Source: Cyathus striatus
Taxonomy: Eukaryota; Basidiomycota; Agaricomycetes; Agaricales; Nidulariaceae
Assembly (NCBI GenBank): GCA_025738555.1
Contig: JAOVFP010000013.1
Location: 310,001 to 374,000 of the forward strand
Length of the DNA: 64,000 bases
Reading direction: 5' to 3'
Under the pieces are notes generated by a model, which was not told the origin of the DNA, searched no databases, and saw nothing but the letters and a program-made list of their open reading frames with translations. Position numbers and translations under genes: made by a program. Positions within the stretch are counted from its first letter, which is position 1. The number at the start of each line of letters is the position of its first letter. Below are positions 1 to 12,147 of the stretch, in pieces.

Positions 1-869
1 CCTTAAATCCTGTGTCAATATTTTAAAATTGTACAAATAGAGAAATACACACATGAATTCACGAGAGAGCATAAGCGCACGAGCGACGAGTGGGTGATTT
101 ATACTATCTGCGCGCGTACCAAACACGACAGTAAGCATGTTATTAAGCGAGTATCGTCCAGCATAAGGTTGAGGATTAATCGGTGTCCCATTCAAACTAT
201 AGTTGTATAAATCCTTAACCATCTCAACAGCCTCATAGTCAAGGACATCAGTATAATCTTCAACAGCAGGCTTATGCAACCAAGCACTAGCAATGCGTCT
301 ATGCTTCCTCCTATCAATTTTAACAACATCAGATCTGTATGATTTAATAAAATGAATGAAATGAACGAACCATCTGTCATTATACGGCGTAGTAGTAATA
401 CCCCTCCCCATAAAAATAAGCCCTGACTTAACAAACATCTCCTTCCTCGATGAGAAAACGGAGCCATTGGTGACCATAAGGTCTTTAACGATATTCGGAT
501 CTGAGACAATCACGAAAAGCTGGTTTCCCAACCAGAGGGAATAGAGCGGGCCGAATTTTTTGGCCCAGTAGTCTAGTGTTAGTTCCGGGTAACGTGTTAG
601 GAATGGGAAGGATCCTATTATCATAATAATATCATATTAGCAAACGAAAAACAGAAAATGGAGGAGAGGGGGGACGAACCAAGGATAGGAAGTCCTATTG
701 GACCATTAGGAATATAATTCCCATTCTTGTCGCGCGGTCTTCTATCGACGAGGTGGGAGAGGAGGTATATGGCTGCTGAGACTATGGATGCGAGGAGTAC
801 GATTCCTTGCGTGAGCGTTGGTAGGAGACTGCCACCGCTTGTGCTCAGTGTCGAGAATGAGGTCGACAT
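1..869 (-). CDS. Cytochrome P450, N-terminal part (runs off the window)
   Basis: Haem monooxygenase of the ER membrane; the substrate cannot be told from this part. The ATG at 869 opens a hydrophobic anchor (TQGIVLLASIVSAAIYLL), followed by the linker RRPRDKNGNYIPNGPIGLP, which is typical of fungal P450s. Inferred exons are 869-680, 614-371, 310-53 and 9-1, separated by introns of 65, 60 and 43 nt, all GT-AG. Exon 2 carries the LDYWAKKFGPLYSLWLGNQL region and exon 3 begins with the C-helix motif WRKHRR, in which W and R contact the haem propionates. The I-helix, ExxR and haem-cysteine regions lie beyond base 1. All exons seen are open, so nothing suggests decay. The family call is secure; subfamily and substrate are unknown. 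Confidence 0.9.
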
Positions 870-2086
870 CGATGATGGCCGTTATTTCCAGTGCGATAAA
901 AGAGGTTTGTAAAGTTGCTTAGAAGTTAGATGAAAAAAGGCGGGGCGGTTTGATTTTTTTCTAACCTCCAAACTATCAGCTTTTAAACATAGGAAAGGCA
1001 GTGATGACATTACACAAGTTACCCAAATTACCCAATATCATTTCGGAATTGGGGGCACAGAAAGCAGTCTGGCTTGCGCCAAAATTTCTTGCCATCTGGT
1101 TATGCTCCGGTAAGGCTAGCGTTGCAATGGAGTAGTTCATTATTGAGGAGCCACATATGGAACACTGTCAATTAGCACTGAGGCACGAACACTGCTTAGT
1201 TGTACGCACGCGTACGATGCTGTGGGATGCCCAGGCTTGGTGGTATATTATCGCGGATTTGATACGATGGACGTGTATAGCAATGAAGAAAGAGTCTGGA
1301 TGGCTATGTGCCCTAGACATCGTGCATGAATGGAGTGTCAAACAATTTAAATACGGGGGGTAAAGGCTCCGATAAAGCACCCAAAAATCGTTAGGTTAGA
1401 TTCCTTAGAATGCTAAATTGTAACTTTGCTTCAGAGCCACCCTAGCCAAAAGCAGTGAGCGTCGCTGGATATGTATGATATGAGATGATATGACGAGCAA
1501 CAGACAGCTCGCAGATTTGCATTGGCTCTAACCCATTCTGATCCTGTGTCCGCATATACATCGCATCAGCAAATCGTTATCAATATCTGTAAACGCTCGC
1601 CAATGAGAAGCGGAACATACCAAAAAGATGTGCGTTTGTGAAATATGCTTGCTGGTAGACCTCCAGTGTTGTGCGTACCACGAGAACACATTGCTGAAAC
1701 GGGGGTTTCCAAGATGGATACGCGAATGTGCGGTGTATATAGTGCTACGTACCACTCGCGATTCGTATTTCGTTCGTCCTTTATCGTCGGATGCCGCGTT
1801 TTGAATTTATATCGTTCACCGAGCTCGCGTAGTATCATGCCCCCGAAGTGTCCATCCAGCAGGGCACGCATACAAAGCACAGATACTAGTGATCGTCACT
1901 TGCGCACGAACGCGTAGGATATACGTAGTCCGGCCCAAGCCCGAGCATTGGAAAAGTCTGTAGCGCTCTAACAGCGTGTGGCACGAGTCGGAGCAGACCA
2001 GAGTTGGCGGGGGTAATTATAGCGTAGTCCGGAAGCCGAACCGTCTTTTGCCGAGATCACGCTTATCGTCACATGACGGCGTGGGG
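870..2086. other. Intergenic, no recognisable gene
   Basis: Sequence upstream of the P450 start. A minus-strand reading frame at 1566-1880 and another ending at 1968 look somewhat protein-like, but they have no domain I recognise, and the second one runs into the TIR element at 2091. No coding call is made. Confidence 0.5.
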
Positions 2087-2090
2087 TATC

Positions 2091-3395
2091 CCAGGACCCT
2101 GGATAATCCCGCTTAAAGTTAGATACTAAATCAGCAGTTTTTGGCCAGTTATAGGGGGACAAAAATTAGAAAAATTTCCCCGAATCTTAGGGGGATAGCG
2201 TATCTGGTACAATATATACCGGGTTTATAGGGGGACACAGTATCTAAGGCATAGAATATTATGTAGGCTATTTATTCGATATTTTTATCGTTCTGGCATA
2301 TCACAAGTCGATTTACTGCACTCAGAGCATGGGTCTTCTGCTTAAATATCCCTACATATGTCTCTGTAAAAATGTTACTGTGCATTTCTATGATAGAGCG
2401 GTTTTGAGGACCAAGCTGAATGGATAAAGAAAAGTGCCGGTGGCCAGGTCGTATCTACTGCCAGACCTGCATTCCTATACATGATATAGCACATATGTTG
2501 TTTGTGGATGGCACCCAATTGTATTTTCTGCCTTTCCCTGCGCCTTTCTCATATATTGTAACAACCGTAATAAATTATCAGCTATTATAAGCAGCCGCAC
2601 AATTCTAATAGCTTTTCCGAGACAGCAGGTAACGGTACCTATACAAGATCTAAAGCTGAGAGCGCTGATGCAGCACAGAAAGTGCATGAGAGACTTTTCC
2701 GCTGGATAAGCTCGTCGGACACAGTATCAAGAACATCTTTATAGATCTTTCCAGCTCCAATCCAACTCTGAGTAATATACCTGTGGAAAGTGTACTCAAC
2801 ATAACTATCCTGTAAAAATTCCTGCTTGTGGTAGATTGGTTAGAACCTTGTATAGAAATTGTATATAAGATAATCATGACGTGATACAAAATACTACGCT
2901 ATAGTTTTATGCTGTGTTATTCTTGAGACAATATTGAGGATATATATTTTGGTATCTGGTAACGAACGAAGCTGCAGGAAAGCGAGAGCGCGTAGCGATT
3001 CACAGTACGTGTCAGTTAATGTGACTTGGATGCTAAAAGACTAAGAGACTTGGATAGGGAAAATAGGTACGCGAAGCCGCCGAGGCATAGCTATAATAGC
3101 CCTTACAGACAGTTGGAGGGTGCACAATGAGAGACATAACTACAGAGAACACGGCGAAATTTTTGACGTGTCAAGTGTGACAGTGCTGTAAGTGTAACCA
3201 GGGGATGCGTATCTAACCCTTCCGAAATACTGCCATTTGTAGGGGGATGCTTTGCAGGGCGCTTAACTCAACTTCGTGGGAAAAAGGGGGCTCGATGGGG
3301 GATACCTGCCAAAGTGTATCCAACCTTTCTGAAAATTCTGGCCGTTTATAGGGGGATACGTATTTAACATTTAGCGGGATTATCCAGGGTCCTGG
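2091..3395. mobile_element. TIR DNA element, 1.3 kb, non-autonomous
   Basis: The ends are inverted copies beginning CCAGGACCCTGGATAATCCC (left 2091-2114, right the complement of 3372-3395). TATC lies directly outside both ends (2087-2090 and 3396-3399), which fits a 4-bp target duplication. Inside, TAGGGGGATA/ACGTATCTAAC-type motifs recur near both ends (about 2155-2245 and 3195-3365). There is no transposase-length frame, so this is a MITE-like or deleted element. The superfamily is not assigned. Confidence 0.75.
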
Positions 3396-3399
3396 TATC

Positions 3400-6300
3400 T
3401 CGTCGAAGACCGTCCAGTCAAACTGGTCGGGTTTTAAACATAGCGTTCCTTATCCCGCAAATATATGTCGTTCCCCCTTGGCCCCTCCCTCCTCTCCTTC
3501 ATACTATATCGTTGAAGAGGTAAACTTGTGCTTGAATGTTCCTACGCAAAGAAATGAGAGCGGCCGGCGCTTCCGTCCAGCGTTAAGGTTCTAAAAAGCG
3601 AGTTGAGCATAAGTAAGCCCAAGGATAAGATAGGAATCAATGAATTGTTTCAATGAGTCAAAGCGATAATGTGTTTGTAATGGAATGAAGAGAATGAATT
3701 AAAGATAAGGAAGGAGAAGGGATATGTTGAGATGTCAACATGAGAATGATTAGATCTTGATGTGCCACTGTTGAGCGGTCTCTTGGTTAGTTGAGTCGGT
3801 GTTATAATCATTCATGTGGTAATCTTGTTCTTGATTAAATGGCCAGCATTGTGGCGAAGGGGTGGAGGCGGAGAGCACCGGGGCGCGTGTTGTATGGCGT
3901 TCAAACCGCACATTTAATCATTTCCCGCGTCACTACTTCTCGTTAGCGCTACACTTCGGAGACATGTCCGGCGCTATCTTTTGGTATTCGCGCGCGCTAC
4001 TTTTGCATACTCTGCGCCATGTTCTCGATGCGCGCGCCACTTTCTCAAGTTCACTGCGCTAGTTCTTGGTCTGCGCACCTTTTTGAATCTACAGTGTGCA
4101 ACGATCCACCAGCAGCTAGTAAGTTAAAAATGAGATATATTAGTATGTGCTACTAGGAATAACGTAAAAACTACAGTTATATATAATTGTAATTAAGATT
4201 GTGATGAAAAAAGGCGGTTTGGGCCCGGTATGAGCTAGGAAGTGCACAGTATAGAGGTGGACTGACAATGTAGGGTGAGAGCTAGAAGTGGACAACGTGC
4301 AAGTAATCCGTCAGATCACCCATGAGCGCCGATTATGTACTATACAAACAGCGCAACCAACTGAGAACCACGAAACAACACATTGAGATAGTCGAAAGGG
4401 TGGATGTGCTCGGGGGAAGAAAAGGAACTTAGGGTTAGAAGAAAGGCAAGGAAGCTATCTACCCAATGTGTCGACTTCGTGTAAACTGGCCCCAGTTTTC
4501 CCAGCTTTAAGTTTTCGACAGCCAACTGAACGTCGAATGCCACCAAATGGCAGGGTGTGAAAGACTTGGGACTCGGGAGTAAACAACGTGCGAGCGATCC
4601 GCGAGTCCACTTGACACTGATTATCCCCGAAATAGAAGAATAGTTTCATTAGACGATGCGTCAATATGGCAGAAGAGTGCGGAGGGAAAAAATGACCTCG
4701 AATACTTAAGTAAAATGCTGTAGAATGGAGGAGAACCTTAACATGCTATGCGCACACTTTTGTCACTTGTGATCAGGACCTCCATCATTATACTGTATAC
4801 ACCCTATTTATATCGAATTCAAGAGTCGGGGATTGAGGTTTTTCGGTAATGGCGCTCCAGAAAAGTACATCCATGTTAAGTCGACTGTAGGTAGTAGGGG
4901 GAAAAACGACGATGGAAAAAACAACATCCACTGCTACGTCCAGTGCAGGGCAACGGGAAAGAGCAGGAAAGAGCATAGCGACTTCGAGTAGGAACGAATC
5001 CGAATTGGGGAGGGGCAATCACTGTAAGAGGACGCGGCCCCTGACTAAGTACACAGCCACCCGAAATTGTGAAAATCAATGAACAGCGGCGGTCTAGGGA
5101 AATCGAGCAGTATCGATTGAGATCTGAAGGCTGGATACCACTAGATCTCGCAAGAAAAAGTAGAATACATAGATTTTTCTCTAGTGAGATATAAGTATGT
5201 CAAGGGTAGTCTGGCGTCAAGGAAAGTCCAATTTGCCTAGCTGCTATTTTCTGGCTGGGTATAGCGACATCTATTCTCATCGTAACCAAATTCTAGCTTT
5301 ATCTCAGGTCATTTAGACACGTCTAATGAACATACTTATGTTAAAATGGAAATATCTCTAGGGATATCTATTGGTATCTAGGCAATTCTAACGCTATCTA
5401 CTACTTTACCAACCACTTCCTAACTGCCTGTGCTATGTGTTGTGCACGAAACATGGTTCAGTATGAGTGAATATATCTACAATATACATAAGTTAGTAGT
5501 ATGAACAAAAGAATTATTAAAGCATACATTCCATACACACGCGCATCAGGCATGCCTCACAGCACAAAACCACTCCGCAAACTTGACTTCACAACCACTA
5601 CTAGCAACCAGAGCCGAATCCTTCCAATAGACTATTGGGCGCGAAGACATGCAAAAGTGGAGGGCTAAATTTGAGCTGAATGGCGAAGTGCAGCAGCGAG
5701 GGTGATGTGGATATGTCATGTTGTGTGTCGACGTATGATCTTCGTTGTTCCATTGTGGTAAGTACTACGTTACAATCACAAGAAAAACCCATAAGTTCGA
5801 TATATAAGACACAATTTCAACTGTACCACATATCTTACAGCATATACAAGCTTGTCATCGTGGCATAGGCTTGTTCTGCTGGTATAGACACCCTTTCTCA
5901 GCTGTGCCTGAGTATGATATCCTCCTCTTTAGAGAAAGAGTCTAAGCAAAGGGAGGGAGCAAGAGGGATTTCGAACTTGGAAGAGGGGAGCATCGGAAAG
6001 TTTGGCAGCTGGCATAATCATGTGAAGTGCAAAAGTTGGTGGGAGGGACAGGAAAGATCTGTCACATACTGCATGTAAATGGCAGTTTATACTAATAGAG
6101 AAGAAAGCAAGAGCCTACACGACAGTTTTCACACCATATCGTTCACCCTAGATATCCCTCGATATGCTTAGATTGTACCCAGAAAAAGTGGGAAGGATAT
6201 CTCGCAAGTTTGACTTTGTAGAGTTGCCGGGACCTTGAATTATCGCTTGTAGGTCACAGACTGAAATCTAACAGCTATATCTCGTTCGATGTGGCTCAAT

Positions 6301-6777
6301 ATTGCTAGACCGAATTTTGACTGGGGATAAACAATACCACCCACACAGTGTCAATATAAGCAAATATGTACTATTATGTACGCGTTATTTTGTGTCGCTT
6401 GGCAGTAGCCTCCGTTGCCACAGCTGCCAGCGTTCATCATCCCGTCCCAAGTGTATCTTCGCTTCTGCTGCCAGCGGTACGCCGAGGGCTCGAGTCCTCA
6501 CTCTACCTCTGCTACTATGTCTTTCTCTCTCCTTATCGTTCACTCTATCAAACGGACTTCATGAACCACGTTCGTGTCTATCTTGAAGTCTAAGCATTTC
6601 TGGAGTCTGGAGTCCGAACTTGCTCAAAGACTCAGCGCGGATGTGCATTGCACTCGGGCTGGTGTCTTCCTATCAGAAGTTTGTGTTCAGCATATTTTAT
6701 GTGCCTTTATTCCTAACTACATTAATCTTGCAGCATTCTGTGGTTTGGCCCTCACCGTCATCGACGCATAACACAAA
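3400..6777. other. Intergenic, no gene recognised
   Basis: Only short frames without domain resemblance. Around 4280-4330 and 4570-4620 a short phrase (ACAACGTGC followed by GATCCG/ATCCGT) recurs in direct orientation. Nothing else is supported. Confidence 0.4.
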
Positions 6778-7711
6778 ATGCCCCCGCAAAGTCGCCTTGC
6801 AAGAGTCCCGCAGTGGATAAGCCGCTGGTTAGGCAATCGCCCCTCCCCACCCCCCAAAAGATTAAACTATATCATCAGGTTCTGGTCATTCATTGATGCA
6901 TTCTGCGGCATTTCGCTCATCCAGGCTGTTTTTGGCCAAGCGCACTATTTCATTGAGAGGGGTACCTTCTATAGTAGCTAGCTATATGCGTTTCCTCTCT
7001 ATCTCTCTCCTTTGTCGCAAAAGATCTGACTTGCCCCATTCCTTTTCGTTTTGGTTTCATATTTGATTGGAGGTTTAGGGAGCTAGTGTAGTACTAATAT
7101 ACGGCGCAATCGAAGCTCCACTCGTACAACCCCGCGCACTCTTCGGAGGACACTCCATCGGAGCTCTAATAGGAATATGCATAAGGAAGCTATTTCACCT
7201 CTTACCTACATAAGAGCGATTCGCCCAACTGGAGTGGTTAGCCGGATCCCTATTACTGGTACGTCTCTCTCTCTCCTCCTTCCTTTTCGATTTTTGTGTA
7301 TCAAGGAAGGGGCTAGATTGAATTGTTTGGGTAGGTGCAACGGCTTTACTCGAAGCTGTAAACGCAGAAGTTAGAGATATGGGGTGGTACTACCTCCCCG
7401 TAGTACTTCTCACTTCCACATTGGCACTCGTCGTAGCATTGCTAGTGAACAATATACAAAGAAGATACCCTGTATCTTGGTTCCAGCCTGCGGTACCTGC
7501 TGCCGTCAAACCTCCACCACCTACAGCACAACCTCAGACGCAGTCGGAGGCAAAGCAGGATAGTCAACCGTCGACCGTGAATGGAAGTTTGAATGAGAAG
7601 GTTGCTAACGAGCATGAGGTTAATTTTCGACTCTTCACATTACCGTATATTATCACGTTATTCTTACACACGATTTCGTTCCTTCCGATTATTATGGGGG
7701 TTGCATTGTAA
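6778..7711 (+). pseudogene. Decayed HPP-family membrane protein gene
   Basis: HPP proteins are small integral membrane proteins with four or more TM helices named after a conserved His-Pro-Pro loop. Recognisable pieces, in order: a start at 6778 with PQWISRWLGNRPSPPPKRL, then FWSFIDAFCGISLIQAVFG and HYFIERG; GASVVLIYGAIEAPLVQPRA with FGGHSIGALIGICIRKLFHLL near 7080-7198; ERFAQLEWLAGSLL near 7205-7255; and ATALLEAVNAEVRDMGWYYL through VALLVNNIQRRYPVSWF near 7342-7485, then a Pro/Gln-rich tail. Lesions: a frameshift after FIERG near 6960, an expected GT donor that reads AT near 6984, an in-frame TAA near 7208, and no sequence for the segment carrying the HPP motif just before ATALL. The gene is therefore probably non-functional. 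Confidence 0.75.
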
Positions 7712-8786
7712 TAAACTCGAGGTTTTAATTGTATTTTTTTTTTCATTTCATTTCATTTTGGGGTGTGTATACATCGTGGAGCAGGTATCGGTCCGACGTA
7801 GGAGCGATAGATCATCAAGATCACTTCATACGTGTAACGCGGACCCTAATAGTAACACACGTTAATGTCGTTTCTTTATCAGTTCTCCAATTCACCGGTC
7901 ACTCTCTGTAAATACGGAAAAAAATGCCAGCGCATTGGTAAGTCATTTCTCGCTCTGAATTTACACCCTAGTAGTGCAACTCTGAGTCCCACCGGATTAC
8001 AAGTACGCAAGCTACCCCATTTTTCCCGTTAAACTTGTTCCAAGCGTCAATCCCATCTCTGATTTTAAAATTGAAGCACAAGCTTGTAAACTTTACTACT
8101 CCGGTCTCTCAGCTTCACTTTCTACGATAAAGTCCATATATACCGGATCATACCCCTCTGAGTCTTAAGTCTTAAGTTACATTCCGCGAACATATCAACT
8201 CACCGTACACAAACACTTGACTCGGGTGTATTAACTTTACACTGACCAATCCCAAGCATTTCGGACGAGTCGTACACTCTGGTTCCTTTAAAGTCCACAA
8301 CTACGGTATTTAGATTCTTCACCCGTTCCGGTTCCAGTGTACACCGTGTACACTAACACAGGTGACAGAATTGCATTCTAATTTGAATTCGTTACTAATG
8401 CGGTGTATTATTACATACAGTGAGGACAGATAGTTCATAATATGGCTTGCAGTGAAGAATTTTCTACACACTCCACGAACTTGACGAGAATCAGATAATC
8501 CATGAGTTATTGAATATTACGATATGAGAGGTCTCCATGGCTTACACAGATAACGCAGAAAATTATTAAATGATGATTGTCATTTTCCGAAAATCACTAC
8601 GAAGCGCATACCGAGTATGTCAATCCACGAACACAACAGTTACCGGTTACTGGTTCCCACAAGTTCACTTACTCAAGATCGCGACAGTGGGTGACTTTCC
8701 GTAAGAATCTATTCACGTTTATTTCAAATAGATTTGAATAGATTACTGTTCGCCAAGATGCTGAGTCTTGCTTATTGTCGCGTTGT
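7712..8786. other. Intergenic, no gene recognised
   Basis: AT-rich, with short frames only. Starts after the HPP relic and ends at the 9-bp target duplication of the 7.7 kb element (GACTGGTGG, 8787-8795). Confidence 0.4.
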
Positions 8787-8806
8787 GACTGGTGGGGGCT
8801 ACTAGT

Positions 8807-8936
8807 TTTTGACGTTGCCCGGATTTTGACGTTGCCGTGACGTTGCCAGTAATTTATCTTGCGGCAACGTCAATTCTCACATGGCAACGTCATGCAACGT
8901 CACTGCAACGCCAGACAACGCCGGGCAACGTTGCAG
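8807..8936. repeat. GGCAACGTCA array, left end
   Basis: About eight near-copies of the decamer GGCAACGTCA or its complement: three read TGACGTTGCC first, then the orientation flips to GGCAACGTCA near 8872. This is the subterminal part of the left TIR. Confidence 0.8.
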
Positions 8937-9014
8937 AGCGTGAGGTACGTGCTAGTGTGTAGCTGTGGTCGAAGTCGAAGGATGAGGCATAGGAGGGGTT
9001 ATCATTTACTACTT

Positions 9015-9325
9015 AGAAGATAATAAACAGGGATGTTGAGATGCGTAGAGGTGGGGACATTGAGACGCGTAAGGTGGGGGACGGCAGAGGCAGGGGACGC
9101 TGAGATGCGTAGTGCTGGGGGACGTTAATACGCATAGAGGTGGGGGACGTTGATACACGAAAAGTTAACATTGAGATGCATAAGGTGGGCGATGTTAGAG
9201 GTGGGGGACGTTGATATGCATAAAGGCGGGGACGTTGAAACGTGTAAGGTGGGCGATGACAGAGGCGGAGGAAACTGAGACACGTAGAGGTGGGCGATGT
9301 TAATACGCATAGAGATGGGGGGTGA
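9015..9325. repeat. Minisatellite, about 28-bp degenerate unit
   Basis: Roughly ten imperfect units of the form GGGGACGTTGAGATGCGTAGAGGT with internal length changes. It lies between the left array and the first palindromic element. The Pro/Ser/Thr-rich frames read here on the minus strand are products of the repeat, not genes. Confidence 0.75.
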
Positions 9326-9328
9326 GCG

Positions 9329-10772
9329 TATGCCGCTCCGAATGGGAAAATATTCGCCGTGCCGTAGTTCGGTTGCTGTAGCATTGGGGGCGTCGTAGTC
9401 TACGGTTTCTCTTCAATTTTCTGCATTCTCACTATACATTTTTGTTCTACTGTATAAATAAATGTCCCTAAATGTTATAATAACGACGACATAGTCCTAA
9501 ATCGACGTAGGAGCTATGTTTTTTCACGAAATGTTATGTTCAACGGTATTTCCCACGCTTTTCCCACGCTTCGCTGAAGTGCTTTACAACGCCTTCAGTC
9601 CAACCATTAGAATTTCGTCAGTCTTGCTCTCTCGTGCTCTTCTTTATATATATAATATATATACATATAGAATTTAGTTATATCTAGAGACCCAAATGTC
9701 ATACTAGCATTCACATGTAGATTAAGTTGTTTTATTAAATGTGTTATTTCAGCTCGAAGAACTATGAAATTATAATTAAATAACGAATGAAGGTTAATCT
9801 GAGTAGTGGAGGTATGCTGTATACATTTGTTTCGCAAATGTATATCTGAGTACCTGAATAGTTGTTCTAAATATCTGATAAACGAGCGTTGAGGTGAGTT
9901 ACATTATTACATATGGAGAAGTTGAGAGACATACACATTATGCTGCTATGGTATGCGTATGCAATATCATTATAAATGTGTCTTTATTTTATCACAACAA
10001 TAAAAGTTTTTAATCGACACAGAAGTTATGTTATTTCATGAAAAGTTTTGTTAAACAGTATTTCCCACGATTAATTAAAATGCCTTACATCGTTACCTTG
10101 TCAATCATTCAGCTGCCCAAGCTTCAAGTTCAATGTATTTAAAATACCTCGGGCAATCCGTATAACTCTTTATATTGATTAAGTCAGTTTAGTCTTTAAA
10201 CTTTATCTTTCTCTCTATCGTTTCTTTGAGCTCTTATACATATGTATGATAATGTATATGTTGTGTATATGGACTAATTATTACAACTATATGGCCTGAA
10301 TTCAATCTCGAATATAAATTTTAACCTAATTAGTACCATTCACGTTTCTCTTCATAGCTGTTTAAGCTGAAATAACATATTTGGTGAAGCAACTTAATGT
10401 ACATGTGAATGCTAGTATTACATTTGGGTCTCTGGACATAACTAAATCCTGTATGTCTAAATATTATATATATGAGCACAAGAGAGCAAGGCTGATGAAA
10501 TTATAAAGGTGGACTGAAGGCATTGCAAAGCACTTCAGCGAAGTGTGGGAAAAGCGTGGGAAATACCGTTGAACATAACATTTCGTGAAAAAACATAGCT
10601 CCTAGGTCGATTTAGGAATATGTTGTCGTTATTATAACATTCAGAGACATTTATTTATACAGTAGAACAAAAATGTAAGGTGAGAATGCAGAAAATTGAA
10701 GAAATACTGTAGACTACGGCGCCCCGTATGCTACGGCAAGCGAACTACGGCACGGCGATTAATTTCTATGCC
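9329..10772. mobile_element. Palindromic (foldback) element, copy A
   Basis: Starts TATGCCGCTCCGAATGGG and continues with the CGCCGTGCCGTAGTTCG and GTAGTCTACGG blocks; the right end (10700-10760) is the inverted version. The arms extend several hundred bases (for example TTTCCCACGCTTCGCTGAAG at 9570 against its complement at 10540). A unique asymmetric core lies around 9900-10200. No coding capacity. Confidence 0.7.
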
Positions 10773-12133
10773 GCTCCGTATGCCGCTCCGAATGGGAAAA
10801 TAATCGCCGTGCCGTAGTTCGCTTGCCGTAGCATAGGGGGCGCCGTAGTCTACAGTATTTCTTCAATTTTCTGCATTCTCACCATACATTTTTGTTCTAC
10901 TGTATAAATAAATGTCTCTGAATGTTATAATAACGACAACATATTCCTAAATCGACCTAGGAGCTATGTTTTTTCACGAAATGTTATGTTCAACGGTATT
11001 TCCCACGCATTTCCCACGCTTCGCTGAAGTGCTTTACAATGCCTTCAGTCCACCTTTAGAATTTCGTCAGCCTTGCTCTCTCGTACTCTTCTTCACATAT
11101 ATAATATTGATGCATATAGAATTTATTTATGTCCAGAGACCCAAATGCCACACTAGAATTCACATGTATATTAAGTTGCTTCACCAAATATATATTTCAG
11201 CTTAAACAGCTATGAAGAGAAAGTGATTGGCACTAATTAGGTTAAAATTTATATTTGACATCTAACGTTTAAAGACTAAACTAATTTAATTTATAAACGA
11301 GTTACACCAATTGCCCAAGGTATTTTAAATACGTTGTACTTGAAGCTTGGGCAGCTGAACGATCGACAAGGTAACAATGTAAGGCATTTCAATTAATCGT
11401 GGGAAATACTGTTTAGCAAAACATTTCATGAAATAACATAACTTCTGTGTCGATTTAAAACTGTTATTGTTGCGATGAGGTACAGCAACATTTATAATTA
11501 TATTGCATACGCATAGCATAGCGGCATAATGCGTATGTCTCTCAACTTCTCCATATGCAATAATGTAACTCACCTCAATGCACGATTGTCAGATATTAGA
11601 ACAACAATTCAGGTACTCAGATATGTATTTGTGAAACATATGTATACAGCATACCTCTGCTACTCAGATTATCCTCTCCACTTGTTATTCAATTTTAATT
11701 TCATAGTTCTTCGAGCTGAAACAACACATTAAATAAAACAACTTGATGTACATGTAAATTCTAGTATGGCATTTGGGTCTCTGGACATAACTAAATTATA
11801 TATGTATCAATATTATATATGTGAAGAAGAGTACGAGAGAGCAAGGCTGACGAAATTCTAAAGGTGGACTGAAGGCATTGTAAAGCACTTCAGCGAAGCG
11901 TGGGAAACGCGTGGGAAATACCGTTGAACATAACATTTCGTGAAAAAACATAGCTCCTAGGTCAATTTAGAGCTATTTTGTCGTCATCATAACATTCAGA
12001 GATATTTATTTATACATTAGAACAAAAATGTACGGTGAGAATGCAGAAAATTGAAGAAATACTGTAGACTACGGCGCCCCCTATGCTACGGCAAGCGAAC
12101 TACGGCACGGCGATTATTTTCCCACTCGGAGCG
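10773..12133. mobile_element. Palindromic (foldback) element, copy B
   Basis: Same terminal blocks and arms as copy A (left 10773-11215, right about 11740-12133). The asymmetric core (about 11290-11590) is in the opposite orientation to that of copy A. It directly abuts copy A. Confidence 0.7.
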
Positions 12134-12147
12134 GCATACGGCATAGC

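Noticed and set aside
1566..1880. 104-codon minus-strand frame that looks protein-like
   Set aside because: No domain recognised, no splice partners found, and no paralogue in the window; insufficient support.
9013..9384. Pro/Ser/Thr-rich secreted-type protein on the minus strand
   Set aside because: Translation of the 28-bp minisatellite; no conserved start or signal peptide.
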